A stretch of 64,000 nucleotides of DNA from Frigididesulfovibrio sp031553235 (lineage in GTDB: Bacteria > Desulfobacterota > Desulfovibrionia > Desulfovibrionales > Desulfovibrionaceae), in the NCBI GenBank assembly GCA_031553235.1, contig JAVBLS010000015.1:1-64000 (forward strand), given 5' to 3'. Position 1 is the first letter of the stretch, and every line of letters begins with the position of its first letter. The notes under the pieces are model-generated. The model ran no database searches. It was not told the DNA's origin and saw only the letters and a program-made list of their open reading frames with translations. Shown piece by piece: positions 50,999-59,138 of the stretch. Made by a program: the position numbers and the translations under genes.

Positions 50999-53574
50999 CC
51001 TTTGACGATCTCGGCAACGCCCTTCCGCAACACATCCGCAAAGGAAGTGCGGGAATCTTCGCCGTGCAGGGAGGCATCCATCTGCCGGGTGTGCACCAGC
51101 AGGTAGCCGATAATCCGCAACAGCTCCAGGGCCTCGTCGGCCGAAAGCTCCTCGGCCCTGGCCGAAAGCGCGTCCTCGCGCACATCGACGATAAAGCCGT
51201 TCTCCGCCAGCACGTCGGCCACGGAATGCACCCGCAGCACCCGCCGGGCCAGGTTGGCCGCCCCGCCCTTGAAGTGGAAGCTCACGTAATTTTCCCGCTC
51301 CTCCTCGCCGGCCTGGGCCTCCACAGTGCAGAAGTGGTAGCCGAAACTGGCCTGCAGATTGCACCAGTTGCGGTCGATCATGAAATAGTTGCGCAGCATC
51401 CGGCCGGCCGAACTGGTAACCTCCAGTTCGGGGTTGGCCGCGCTTTCAGCCACAACCGCCAGAAACCCTCGGGCCGAGGCTGTGGGCGGTCCGGCCCAGG
51501 GAATGGCGATCATGCCCTTCCATAAGGCCAGCATGGGCAGGCTGCAGATCTGATCGATGTCCACGTAGCGGCCTTCCACCGAATCGCAGAAGCCGTTCTC
51601 CAGGTTGACCACGTAGTACTGCAGCTTGGCACCCTTGTATTTCAACTGCTTGCCGCAACGGCCGGAAAAAATGCTCTCGTCCAAACGAAACATCTCTTCA
51701 ACAGCCTTTTCATGGCTGAAGCGGGTGATGTCGTGCAGGGTACGGCAGTATGCCGGGGCAAAGGTCGGGGCGTCCGGATGGAGCAGGTTCAGGGGAACGA
51801 CATGAGCGATCACCTTGGCCAGCACCGTGTGCACGGGCGAACCGGCAAAGATGCGCCGGGGAACGGGCACGGCCTGGAGCAACTCCTCCTGCCGGCCCTC
51901 AAAGACCCGGCCGGAGTCGGCGTCCACGGTGACCTCGTCCCCCTGGCACAGGCCTTCCATGACCCCGGCGAGAGAAAAAACCGCCGGAATGCCATACTCG
52001 CGCGCCACCCCGGCCAGATGCCCGGCCGCCCCGCCCGAGGCCGCGACCACTGCGGCCGCGCGCGACAGCACCGGGGCCCAGCGGGCGTGGGCCTGCTCCA
52101 CGGCCAGCACCGCTCCCTGAGGGAAGCGCAACATATCGGCCTTGCGGCGCAAGAAAAAAACCTTTCCCGCCCCCGCCCCAGGGGCGGCGCAGACCCCGCC
52201 CTCCAGAAGAACTCGGGCGCCTTCGGGCGCGGGCCGCACATGCACGCCGCTCCCGCCGCCGGGCAGGGCCCGGCTTTGCAGCAGCAGCAACCGGCCGTCG
52301 TGGTCAAAGGCCCATTCCACATCCTGGGGGCGGCCGTAAAAGGCTTCCAGCCCCAAGGCCAAACGGACGACTTCCAAGGCCTGCGCCTCGCTCAGACAGG
52401 GAGCCTCGCGCTCTTCGGGGCCAAGGGGCACGGCCGTGACCCCCTCGACCGGATCGCAGACCAGCCGGTTTTTCTTTTTCCCCGGCAGGCGCGCGGTCAC
52501 GACATGCGGCACCGCGCGGGAAACGCGAAATACGTCCACCTCGCCGCTGCCGTCCACCACGCCCTGGGGCAGGCCGGGCACGGCGTTGATCAACACGGAA
52601 TCGGGGTTTTCGGAGTCGAGGCTGTAGGCCACGCCGCCGGCAACGGCCCGGGCCATGGCCAGAACGCCCACGCACATGGGCACTTCGTCGTCGGGAATAC
52701 CCCGGTTGAGCCGGTAGCTCATGGCCGTGACCCCGTACTTGCCGGCCGCCACCCGGCGGTAGGCCTCGGCCAGGTGCTCGGGCGCGATGTTCAGTTCGGT
52801 GCGGTACTGCCCGGCGAATGAGGCGCCCTGGGCGTCTTCGTCGCCGGCGCTGCTTCGCACGGCAAAACGCACCGTGGGGTCGGCCGCGGCCAGGCGGGCG
52901 GCCTGCCCGGCAATGGCCTCGGCCAGGTCTTTCGGCAGGGGGGTGGATTCGATCAACCCCTGCAACGAGTCGCTGAGCGCAAAAATCTCTTCCAGCGAAG
53001 AAACGTCGGCCATCTGGACACGGCGGGCAATTTCCTCGCGCAGGTCGCCGGCTTCGATGAAGCGGCGCCAGCCGGCGGCGGTGATCACAAAGCCGGCCGG
53101 AATCTCCCGGCAGAGATTGCGCCGGGCCTCGCCCAACGAGGCCATTTTGCCGCCCACCTCGTGGGACAGGGCAAAGCCCGTTTGCTCCAAAGGCAGCACC
53201 AGGGGGCCGGACGCGGCCTGTTCTTTAGGCTCCAGTTCGGCGGTGACGGCCGCGCGGATCTCCTTGAGGCGCTCGAACAATTCGGCATGGGCGTTGCCGC
53301 AGAGGTCGTTGAGATTCCTGACCATGTTGTAGACGTTGGTCAGAACGGTGGTGCAGCCGGCCCGCACAAAGGTCAGGCTGAAAAAGCGCTCGCCGCGCAT
53401 GGCCTCTTCCAGGCCGGCCATGGCTTCCAGGGCACGCTTGTTGGCTGAAAGCAGGGCCTTGAAGCAGGCGCAACGGGCTTTAAAGGCCGTCCGGACGGCC
53501 TCTTCCCTGCGGCTCTCTTCCTCATTGCCGCGATCGGTCTGAAAAAGCGCCCCAAGGGTGCGGATAATACCCAT
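50992..53574 (-). CDS. PEP/pyruvate-binding (PPDK/PpsA N-terminal) domain protein
   Basis: This is an 860-residue protein. Residues 1-120 are helical. Residues about 130-440 form an ATP-grasp PPDK/PEP-synthase-type domain (FAVRSSAGDEDAQGASFAGQY, with QDVEWAFD near the end). Residues 460-575 form the swivelling phospho-His domain with H519 in GGAAGHLAGVAREYGIPAV. The PEP-utilising TIM barrel of true PpsA/PPDK is missing; residues 600-860 are an unrecognised domain. It may therefore pass phosphate from ATP to another acceptor. A receiver gene lies 10 bp upstream in the same operon, which suggests phospho-signalling control. Confidence 0.82.
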   Translation of the reverse strand: MGIIRTLGALFQTDRGNEEESRREEAVRTAFKARCACFKALLSANKRALEAMAGLEEAMRGERFFSLTFVRAGCTTVLTNVYNMVRNLNDLCGNAHAELFERLKEIRAAVTAELEPKEQAASGPLVLPLEQTGFALSHEVGGKMASLGEARRNLCREIPAGFVITAAGWRRFIEAGDLREEIARRVQMADVSSLEEIFALSDSLQGLIESTPLPKDLAEAIAGQAARLAAADPTVRFAVRSSAGDEDAQGASFAGQYRTELNIAPEHLAEAYRRVAAGKYGVTAMSYRLNRGIPDDEVPMCVGVLAMARAVAGGVAYSLDSENPDSVLINAVPGLPQGVVDGSGEVDVFRVSRAVPHVVTARLPGKKKNRLVCDPVEGVTAVPLGPEEREAPCLSEAQALEVVRLALGLEAFYGRPQDVEWAFDHDGRLLLLQSRALPGGGSGVHVRPAPEGARVLLEGGVCAAPGAGAGKVFFLRRKADMLRFPQGAVLAVEQAHARWAPVLSRAAAVVAASGGAAGHLAGVAREYGIPAVFSLAGVMEGLCQGDEVTVDADSGRVFEGRQEELLQAVPVPRRIFAGSPVHTVLAKVIAHVVPLNLLHPDAPTFAPAYCRTLHDITRFSHEKAVEEMFRLDESIFSGRCGKQLKYKGAKLQYYVVNLENGFCDSVEGRYVDIDQICSLPMLALWKGMIAIPWAGPPTASARGFLAVVAESAANPELEVTSSAGRMLRNYFMIDRNWCNLQASFGYHFCTVEAQAGEEERENYVSFHFKGGAANLARRVLRVHSVADVLAENGFIVDVREDALSARAEELSADEALELLRIIGYLLVHTRQMDASLHGEDSRTSFADVLRKGVAEIVKGG

Positions 53575-53584
53575 GCCGCGCCCG

Positions 53585-53947
53585 TCAGCCCTTGGCGACG
53601 ATCAGGTCGTGCAGGCGGGCGATCAAATCGTTCAGGGGCACCGGCTTGAGCACGTAGTCCACGGCGCCGTTTTCCACGCCGGTCATGGCCGACTCCACAC
53701 TGGCGTGGCCGGTAAGCAGCAAAACCGGCAGATCCGGACGCTTGGCCTTGACCCGGCGCAGCACCTCAATGCCGTCCATGCCGGGCATTTTCACATCCAG
53801 GACCATGGCGTCAAAAGTTGCGTCGGCCAGGAGTTCCAGGGCCTTTTCGCCGCTGGTTGCCGTTGCGACGGTAAAGCCGCGTTTTCCCAGGCGTTTTTCC
53901 ATGAGGTCCAAAAAATCCGGCTCGTCGTCGACAAAAAGAATGTGCAT
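53585..53947 (-). CDS. Single-domain response regulator
   Basis: This is a 120-residue receiver-only protein with D7/D8, phospho-acceptor D51 (AMVLDVKMPGMDG), Thr switch (LLLTGHA) and Lys of VLKPVPLN. It is 10 bp before the PEP/pyruvate-binding gene, and no kinase is adjacent. Ribosome site CAGGAGG. It probably acts by binding a protein partner. Confidence 0.9.
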   Translation of the reverse strand: MHILFVDDEPDFLDLMEKRLGKRGFTVATATSGEKALELLADATFDAMVLDVKMPGMDGIEVLRRVKAKRPDLPVLLLTGHASVESAMTGVENGAVDYVLKPVPLNDLIARLHDLIVAKG

Positions 53948-54040
53948 CGGACCTCCTGCGGCCAGTCGGTTGGAAACTTAGGCAGGCGGGCACCTGCGGG
54001 CCTTGGCGGACTATACAGTCCCAGAGCGCACCCGTCCATC

Positions 54041-54714
54041 TCAAAGATATGCCCGAAAGAACTCGGCGGCCCGCAACTCCGACCACAAGGGCTTGCTCGG
54101 GGCGGTCATGAAGCCCAGATGACCGCCGTGTTCCGGGGCCTCCAGGAACAGGAGCTCGAAGACTCCGGCAATGTCGCGCGGAAAACAGGGCGGCCCCAGA
54201 AAAGAATCGTTGCGGGCGTGCACCAGAAGCGCGGGCACCCGTATGGCCCGCAGCACCGGCAGGCTGGAGGCCCGGCGCCGGTAATCTTCAGCCGAGGCAA
54301 AACCGTTGAGCGGCGCTGTGCAGCCTTCGTCAAAGCGGGCAAAGGTACGGATACGGTTCAGGCCGCGCAACGGTACAGTTCCGGGAACGGCCGGCGGTGA
54401 TGCACCGCCGCAGCCCCGAAAGTTGCGCAGGGCGCAATCCAGGCCCAGATCCCGCAGAACCCGGCACATGCCGAGCATATAGCCGCGTCGGGAATTGTCC
54501 TCCAGCCCGTGTGACAGTATGGCCACGTCCCGGCCCCGCCGCTCTCGGCGAAATCCACCTCGAAAAAGTCGTCGTCCGGGGTTTCCAAGGTCTCGCGGCG
54601 CAGTGCCGGTGTGGGGATTTTACGCAGCAGCACCGGGGCCACGGTCTGGATGTGCCCGCCCCGGAAGGGGAGCGGGGCGCGGTAGGCGGACGTGGGCAGA
54701 CAGGGCATGGGCAC
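54041..54714 (-). pseudogene. YheT-family alpha/beta hydrolase, frameshifted and missing its nucleophile
   Basis: The N-terminal frame (PMPCLPTSAYRAPLPFRGGHIQTVAP ... FFEVDFAESG, given here in overlapping parts: YRAPLPFRGGHIQT, DDFFEVDFAESG) and the C-terminal frame (ILSHGLEDNSRRGY, NFRGCGG, then GFASAEDYRRRASSLPVL and the His region EHGGHLGF) are both typical of YheT hydrolases but are out of frame near 54525. In addition about 100 residues between NFRGCGG and VPGTVPL are absent, including the GxSxGG nucleophile elbow. The enzyme cannot be active. It lies upstream of the receiver gene on the same strand. Confidence 0.78.
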
Positions 54715-54761
54715 CTCAAAAAAAGCTTTGGTCTCCGGGCCTTTTACGCTAAACAGCGGCG

Positions 54762-55985
54762 ATGCGCGCCCGCACCCACGATATTCTGATCCTCGGCGCC
54801 GGGGCTTCCGGCCTGCGCTGCGGCGCGGCCTTGGCCGCTCTGGGCCTGCGCGCGGGCATCGTCGACCACGCCGCCGAACCGGCCAGAAAAGTCCGGATCA
54901 GCGGCGGCGGCAAGGGAAATGTTACCAACCTTGCCGTGGGTTGGGAAGATTACTGGGGTGAGAACCCGCGCTTCTGCCGCTCCGCCCTGGGCCGACTGGC
55001 TCCCGAAGCGTTGATCCGCGAGCTTGAGGCCGCCGGCATCGGCCTGGAAGAGCGCGATCACGGCCAGATTTTCTGCCGGCGCTCGGCCGGCGAACTGGTG
55101 CGCAAACTTGCCGACGACGCCGGCGCATGCGAACTGCTGCCGGCCTGCCCCATTGCCGGCCTGGAACGCCTCCCGGACGGCGGCTTTGTCCTCTCCTGCG
55201 CCAAGGGCACGCTCACGGCCCCGGCCGTGGTCGTGGCCTTGGGCGGCCCGGCCCGACCGCAGATCGGGGCGAGCGACCTCGGCCTGCGCCTGGCCCGCCG
55301 CCTGGGTCATCGCATTGTGCCGCCGCGCCCGGCCCTGGCCGGCATCGTCCTGCCCGCCGGCTCGCCTCTGCTCGGTCTTCAGGGCATCAGCCTGAATGCC
55401 ACGATCCGCCGCCTGCCGGCCAAAACCGGCAAGGGCTCCCCGGCCAAATCGCTGTTGCCCGCCGACAATCTTTCCCTGCTGTTCACCCACAAGGGCTTCA
55501 GCGGCCCAGCCGGGCTGCAGACCTCTCTCTACCTTGAGCCGGACGACGAACTGTCCGTCGATTTCCTGCCTGAAACGCCCCTGGCCCCCCTGCTTGATGC
55601 GGCCGGCAAGGCCACCACAACCGGCCTGCTCCGGCGCCTGCTGCCGGCTCGCCTGCTCGCGGCCCTGCTCCCGGCCGAGCTTGCCGGGCGAAAACCAACC
55701 GAGCTTTCCCGCGCGGCCCGCGATTGCCTGTGCCGGACCGTGCACACCCACCGCCTGCAGTCGTGCGGCGTCGAGGGCATGCGCAAGGCCGAAGCCGCCC
55801 GCGGCGGCGTGGACACCCGCGAAGTCGCCGCCGCCGATATGCACAGCTCCCTGGTGCCCGGCCTGTTCTTCTGCGGCGAAGTTCTCGACGTCACCGGGCG
55901 CCTCGGCGGCTTCAACCTGCACTGGGCCTTTGCCTCGGCCCGGGCCGCCGCCCTCGGCGCGGCAACGTATCTGGAACGGTGCTAG
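54762..55985 (+). CDS. BaiN/HI0933-family flavoprotein oxidoreductase
   Basis: This is a 407-residue FAD enzyme. It has the Rossmann motif DILILGAGASGLRCG, then ARKVRISGGGKGNVTN, which is the HI0933/BaiN signature, and the C-terminal FCGEVLDVTGRLGGFNLHWAFASA that closes the FAD site. The physiological substrate of most members is unknown. It has the full family length. The TAG stop is formed by the start of the family A repeat at 55983. Confidence 0.9.
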   Translation: MRARTHDILILGAGASGLRCGAALAALGLRAGIVDHAAEPARKVRISGGGKGNVTNLAVGWEDYWGENPRFCRSALGRLAPEALIRELEAAGIGLEERDHGQIFCRRSAGELVRKLADDAGACELLPACPIAGLERLPDGGFVLSCAKGTLTAPAVVVALGGPARPQIGASDLGLRLARRLGHRIVPPRPALAGIVLPAGSPLLGLQGISLNATIRRLPAKTGKGSPAKSLLPADNLSLLFTHKGFSGPAGLQTSLYLEPDDELSVDFLPETPLAPLLDAAGKATTTGLLRRLLPARLLAALLPAELAGRKPTELSRAARDCLCRTVHTHRLQSCGVEGMRKAEAARGGVDTREVAAADMHSSLVPGLFFCGEVLDVTGRLGGFNLHWAFASARAAALGAATYLERC

Positions 55986-56099
55986 AGCATTTCACACTTG
56001 AAATGCTCGCAAGGATTTGTCGGCAAATCCGTGCCGACAAATAGGTGTAGGCGGGCTTTGCCCGCCGTTAAGCGACTATTTGAAGCGTAAACTGCTCTA
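55983..56099 (+). repeat. Family A palindromic repeat, copy A2
   Basis: This is nearly identical in sequence and length (117 bp) to copy A1 at 8279, beginning TAGAGCA and ending TGCTCTA with the central GGCGGGC-ttt-GCCCGCC hairpin. It fills the entire gap between two convergent genes; its two ends supply both stop codons (BaiN-like TAG at 55983-55985 and PHP TAG on the minus strand at 56097-56099). Confidence 0.92.
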
Positions 56100-56957
56100 A
56101 ATGGCCGCGTGCCGGGCTTTAAGCCGGTCGAGGATCAGAGCGGGCACGGGCATGCCTTCGACGGCGATGCCCAGGTGGAGGCCGGGTTTTCTGGCTCCGT
56201 GGTAGTCGGAGCCGCCGGTCACGGCCAGGCCGTGGCGCTCGGCCAAATCGAGGCAAAGACGCAGATCGGCGTTGTCATGGCCGCTGTGGTAGGCCTCGAC
56301 GGCATCAAGGCCATAGCGGGCAAGCTCGCGCAGGCACTCGTCCAGAAATGGCGGAGTCATGCGGGTGTAGAGGCAGGGATGGGCCAGGGCGGTAAGGGCT
56401 CCGGCCGCGCGCAGGGTGGCGATACCTTCTTCGGGCGTGGGCAGAACACGGGGCACAAAGGCGGCGCCGTCCCGGCCCAGCCAGCGCTCGAAAGCTTCAC
56501 GCCGGGTAGCCACGTAATGCTTTTCCTTGAGCACGGCGGCCATGTGCGGCCGACCGACCACGGTGCAGCAGGCCTCGCCGTGCAGGTCCGCTTCGTCGAT
56601 TTCCAAACCGAATTCACGCATTTTGACGAGCATGGCGGCGTTGCGTTCTTCGCGCCGGCGTACGCCTTCGGACAGAAGCGCGGGCAGAGCCGAACCCGGG
56701 TCTTCGGGAATCCACAGACCGAGAATATGCAATTCTTCACCCTGGCGGCGAGCGGCGATTTCGCAGCCACGGATGAATTCCAGCCCCAGGCGTTCAGCCT
56801 CGGCCCCGGCTTCGGCCAGGCCGTCGAGAGTGTCGTGATCGGTCAGGGCCAGAGCGCGCAGGCCGTCTTCCACGGCCTTGCGCACCAGAGCGGCCGGGGC
56901 GTCGGCCCCGTCCGAGGCGCTGGAATGGGTGTGCAGATCCACAAAACGCTCGGCCAT
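56097..56957 (-). CDS. PHP-domain phosphoesterase (RNase AM / YciV-like)
   Basis: This 286-residue PHP protein has the metal-binding motifs DLHTHSSASDG, ALTDHDTLDG, GCEI, AHPCLY, YHSGH and GGSDYHG all in order. Family members remove 3'-phosphate from nucleoside 3',5'-bisphosphates or trim 5' ends of rRNA. It has no polymerase attached and no signal peptide. The stop codon comes from the end of the family A repeat. Confidence 0.9.
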   Translation of the reverse strand: MAERFVDLHTHSSASDGADAPAALVRKAVEDGLRALALTDHDTLDGLAEAGAEAERLGLEFIRGCEIAARRQGEELHILGLWIPEDPGSALPALLSEGVRRREERNAAMLVKMREFGLEIDEADLHGEACCTVVGRPHMAAVLKEKHYVATRREAFERWLGRDGAAFVPRVLPTPEEGIATLRAAGALTALAHPCLYTRMTPPFLDECLRELARYGLDAVEAYHSGHDNADLRLCLDLAERHGLAVTGGSDYHGARKPGLHLGIAVEGMPVPALILDRLKARHAAI

Positions 56958-57048
56958 TCTTCCACCCTCGCGACCGGAAAATCCTTGCCCGGCGGCGTTC
57001 CCAATGGTAATCTTTTATATCCGCCGTTGCGGACGCAAGGAGAGCCTC

Positions 57049-57225
57049 ATGGACGACGAAATTCTCGCGATTCTGGCCTGCCCCAAATGCCTGGGGCCGT
57101 TGGAGCGCCGGCGGATCGGCCTGACCTGTCCCGCCTGCCGGGTGCTGTACCCGGTGATTGACGAGATTCCCGTGTTGCTTGTTGAAGAAGCCCTGCCCCT
57201 GCCGGACGACGGGGTGCCTTCCTGA
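57049..57225 (+). CDS. Trm112-family zinc protein
   Basis: This is a 58-residue protein with two CxxC pairs (LACPKC and LTCPAC) and LYPVIDEIPVLL, the Trm112/YcaR pattern. Eukaryotic Trm112 activates methyltransferases; the bacterial role is unclear. The ATG follows AAGGAGAG. It lies 14 bp before yfcE and is probably in one operon with it. Confidence 0.88.
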   Translation: MDDEILAILACPKCLGPLERRRIGLTCPACRVLYPVIDEIPVLLVEEALPLPDDGVPS

Positions 57226-57239
57226 TCCTGGAGCCCACC

Positions 57240-57785
57240 ATGCGCATTCTGGTGTTCGGCGATATTCACGGCAGCCTGCCCACGGTCCTGCACATTCTCA
57301 AGCTGGTGGACAAGTACCGGCCGGAAACGGTTGTTCTGCTTGGGGATATGCTCTACCACGGCCCGCGCAATCCCATCCCCGAGGGTTACGACCCCAAAGC
57401 CGCAGCCCAGGCCTTAAGCCCGTTGGCCGGGCGGATCATCGCCGTGGCCGGCAACTGCGACAGCGCCGTCGACCGGGCCGTGCTGCCTTTTCCCCTGGCT
57501 TCGGACTTCGCCTGGATTCTGGCCGACGGCATGCGCATCTTCGTCACCCACGGCGACCGGCACACCCCGGGAAATTTGCCCAATCTGCGGGAAGGCGACG
57601 TGTTTCTTTACGGCCACACCCACATCCCCCAGGCTCGCATGAACGGCGAAATCGCCCTGTGCAACCCCGGCTCGCTCACCCTGCCCAAGGAAGACCACCC
57701 CCCGAGCTTCGGCATGTTCGAGTTCGGCGCCTTCAATGTGCTCACCGCCGAAGAGGATGTCTACTTGCGCCTGGAATGCCTCTAA
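57240..57785 (+). CDS. yfcE: YfcE-family metallophosphodiesterase
   Basis: This is a 181-residue calcineurin-like phosphoesterase with the metal motifs FGDIHGS, LGDMLYHGP, GNCD, THGDRH and GHTHIPQ. It matches E. coli YfcE in length and in the LYHGPRNPIPEGYDP insert. The enzyme is manganese-dependent on model substrates; its natural substrate is not settled. It is 14 bp after the Trm112-like gene. Confidence 0.93.
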   Translation: MRILVFGDIHGSLPTVLHILKLVDKYRPETVVLLGDMLYHGPRNPIPEGYDPKAAAQALSPLAGRIIAVAGNCDSAVDRAVLPFPLASDFAWILADGMRIFVTHGDRHTPGNLPNLREGDVFLYGHTHIPQARMNGEIALCNPGSLTLPKEDHPPSFGMFEFGAFNVLTAEEDVYLRLECL

Positions 57786-58085
57786 GCGTTTCACGCTTGA
57801 GAGGGCGGCCACCCTCGAAAAATCTGCTTTTTTCTACTCCAAACCCCTGACGGGCGCAACGCCCGTCAACCGGTGGTATGCAATGCCGTCAGTCGAAGCC
57901 GAGCGTAACGCCCGGTCAGAGGTATTATTATCTCCGAACCGAGCCCGACTTATCATTCTCCGACAGGCGTCCTGTCTCCTATAAAAAATTTACGTCCCAC
58001 GAGCCCCGAAGTAAATCACTAAATCGATTGCTTCCGTGCGGACGCACGGGCGAACTGCATATAAAATTGCTCCAAAGGAAAAGTC
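57786..58085. other. Hairpin-rich intergenic stretch
   Basis: There is no gene here. GAGGG-cggcca-CCCTC at 57800-57815 with T-rich sequence after it may be the yfcE terminator. GACGGGCG-caa-CGCCCGTC lies near 57851-57869. AAAATTGCTCC at about 58066-58076 looks like the end of a family B repeat. Confidence 0.4.
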
Positions 58086-58460
58086 ATGCGCAGAAAAGAA
58101 TTTCTCCAGAACACCGCCGTGAGCGTGTCCGGCATGCCTCCTTCCCTCGAATTTTCGGCTTTTGTCGCCGAAAGGCCGCGTCTGCCCATCCCCTCCCTGT
58201 TTCTTCCCGCTGTCCAAGGCAAAGTCGGTCTGCGCCTCCAAGCGGGCCAATCAAACCGACTTCTCGGCAAGCCCACTCCAACCAGGGGCGTCAACGGCCC
58301 GTTGCTCGGTCCGGCCATACGCCTGTCGTTGCGGCGACAAGGGAGATGTGCCGGCGGGCAACGTCCTGCCCGAAATCTCCACTGTGCACCGGCACGCGTA
58401 TGCCCCACTGCCGTCCGCCGGAGCACGAGGACACGGGCATGCTGCTCGGCTCTGTTGTAG
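58086..58460 (+). CDS. Doubtful ORF with Tat-like start, probably decayed
   Basis: The ATG has a good ribosome site (AAAGGAAAAG) and opens with RRKEFLQNTAVSVSG, which looks like a twin-arginine signal start. After about 25 residues the sequence becomes Arg/Cys-rich and unlike a protein, and other frames are equally open. I read it as the 5' stump of a lost exported protein. Confidence 0.25.
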   Translation: MRRKEFLQNTAVSVSGMPPSLEFSAFVAERPRLPIPSLFLPAVQGKVGLRLQAGQSNRLLGKPTPTRGVNGPLLGPAIRLSLRRQGRCAGGQRPARNLHCAPARVCPTAVRRSTRTRACCSALL

Positions 58461-58496
58461 AAGGGTGGGGTTCCGCGACAACAGGAGGTATACACC

Positions 58497-58799
58497 TTGT
58501 TTCTTATACTGCTGACCTATAAAAAGCCGCTTGAAGAAATCGACGAATTTCTCTCGGCGCATACGTCCTTTCTGGATACCTACTACAGCCAAAAAAAATT
58601 CATCTTTTCCGGACGAAGAAATCCGCGAACCGGTGGCGTCATCCTGGTCAATGTGGAATCGTTGGAGGAAATGCACAGAATTATCGCCGAAGATCCATTT
58701 TATCGAAATGGACTGGCCGATTATGAAATAATTGAATTCATTCCGTCCAAGTGCAATTCGACTTTCCTGGACTTTCTGGCTGTAAGCGAAGCTGATTAG
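58497..58799 (+). CDS. YciI-like protein
   Basis: This is a 100-residue protein of the YciI (dimeric ferredoxin-like fold) family: LILLTYKKPLEEIDEFLSAH, FIFSGRRNPRTGGVILV, AEDPFYRNGLADYEIIEF. The start is TTG, supported by a strong ribosome site (CAGGAGG, 8 bp upstream). Some family members act in catabolism of chlorinated or aromatic compounds, but many have no known role. The TAG stop is part of the family B repeat that follows. Confidence 0.85.
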   Translation: MFLILLTYKKPLEEIDEFLSAHTSFLDTYYSQKKFIFSGRRNPRTGGVILVNVESLEEMHRIIAEDPFYRNGLADYEIIEFIPSKCNSTFLDFLAVSEAD

Positions 58800-59125
58800 A
58801 GCACAGTATTTTCAAATTTACTCTGCTTCAACAGTCGCATTAAGGACACTTGCGCATTCCTTCAGAAGTCCGTTGGCAATGGCAATATGGTTGCGGTGAG
58901 CAATTTTATTTTGAAATTGCTCCAGAGCAGATTAGTATTGAAAATGTTCATCTGCTCCGGCGGACGCGTGAGCGGACCACGGATCGCGACCATGCGGAGT
59001 ATACTTTCGAATCCCCGGCAGTGCTGCCGGTCCATTGACCTTCGCAGCCCTTATTTGCCTGCGGGCTCGTTCAGAAGTCCGTCGGCACCATGCTTCAGAG
59101 ACAATTTCAAAGTGAAATTGTTCCA
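58797..59125 (-). repeat. Two family B palindromic repeats in tandem (inverted orientation)
   Basis: Copy one (58797-58923) begins TAGAGCA and ends CAATTTTATTTTGAAATTGCTCC. Copy two (58924-59125) begins AGAGCAGA, has the GAAAATGTTCATCTG hairpin, an extra 70 bp or so, then GAAGTCCGTCGGCA and the CAATTTCAAAGTGAAATTG end. They fill the whole gap between YciI and fhs; the fhs ribosome site follows directly. Confidence 0.7.
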
Positions 59126-59138
59126 AGGGAGAATACTG

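Noticed and set aside
58162..58515. AtuA-like domain suggested by a CGDKGD peptide in an alternative frame
   Set aside because: The match is a few residues in a Cys/Arg-rich frame without further similarity.
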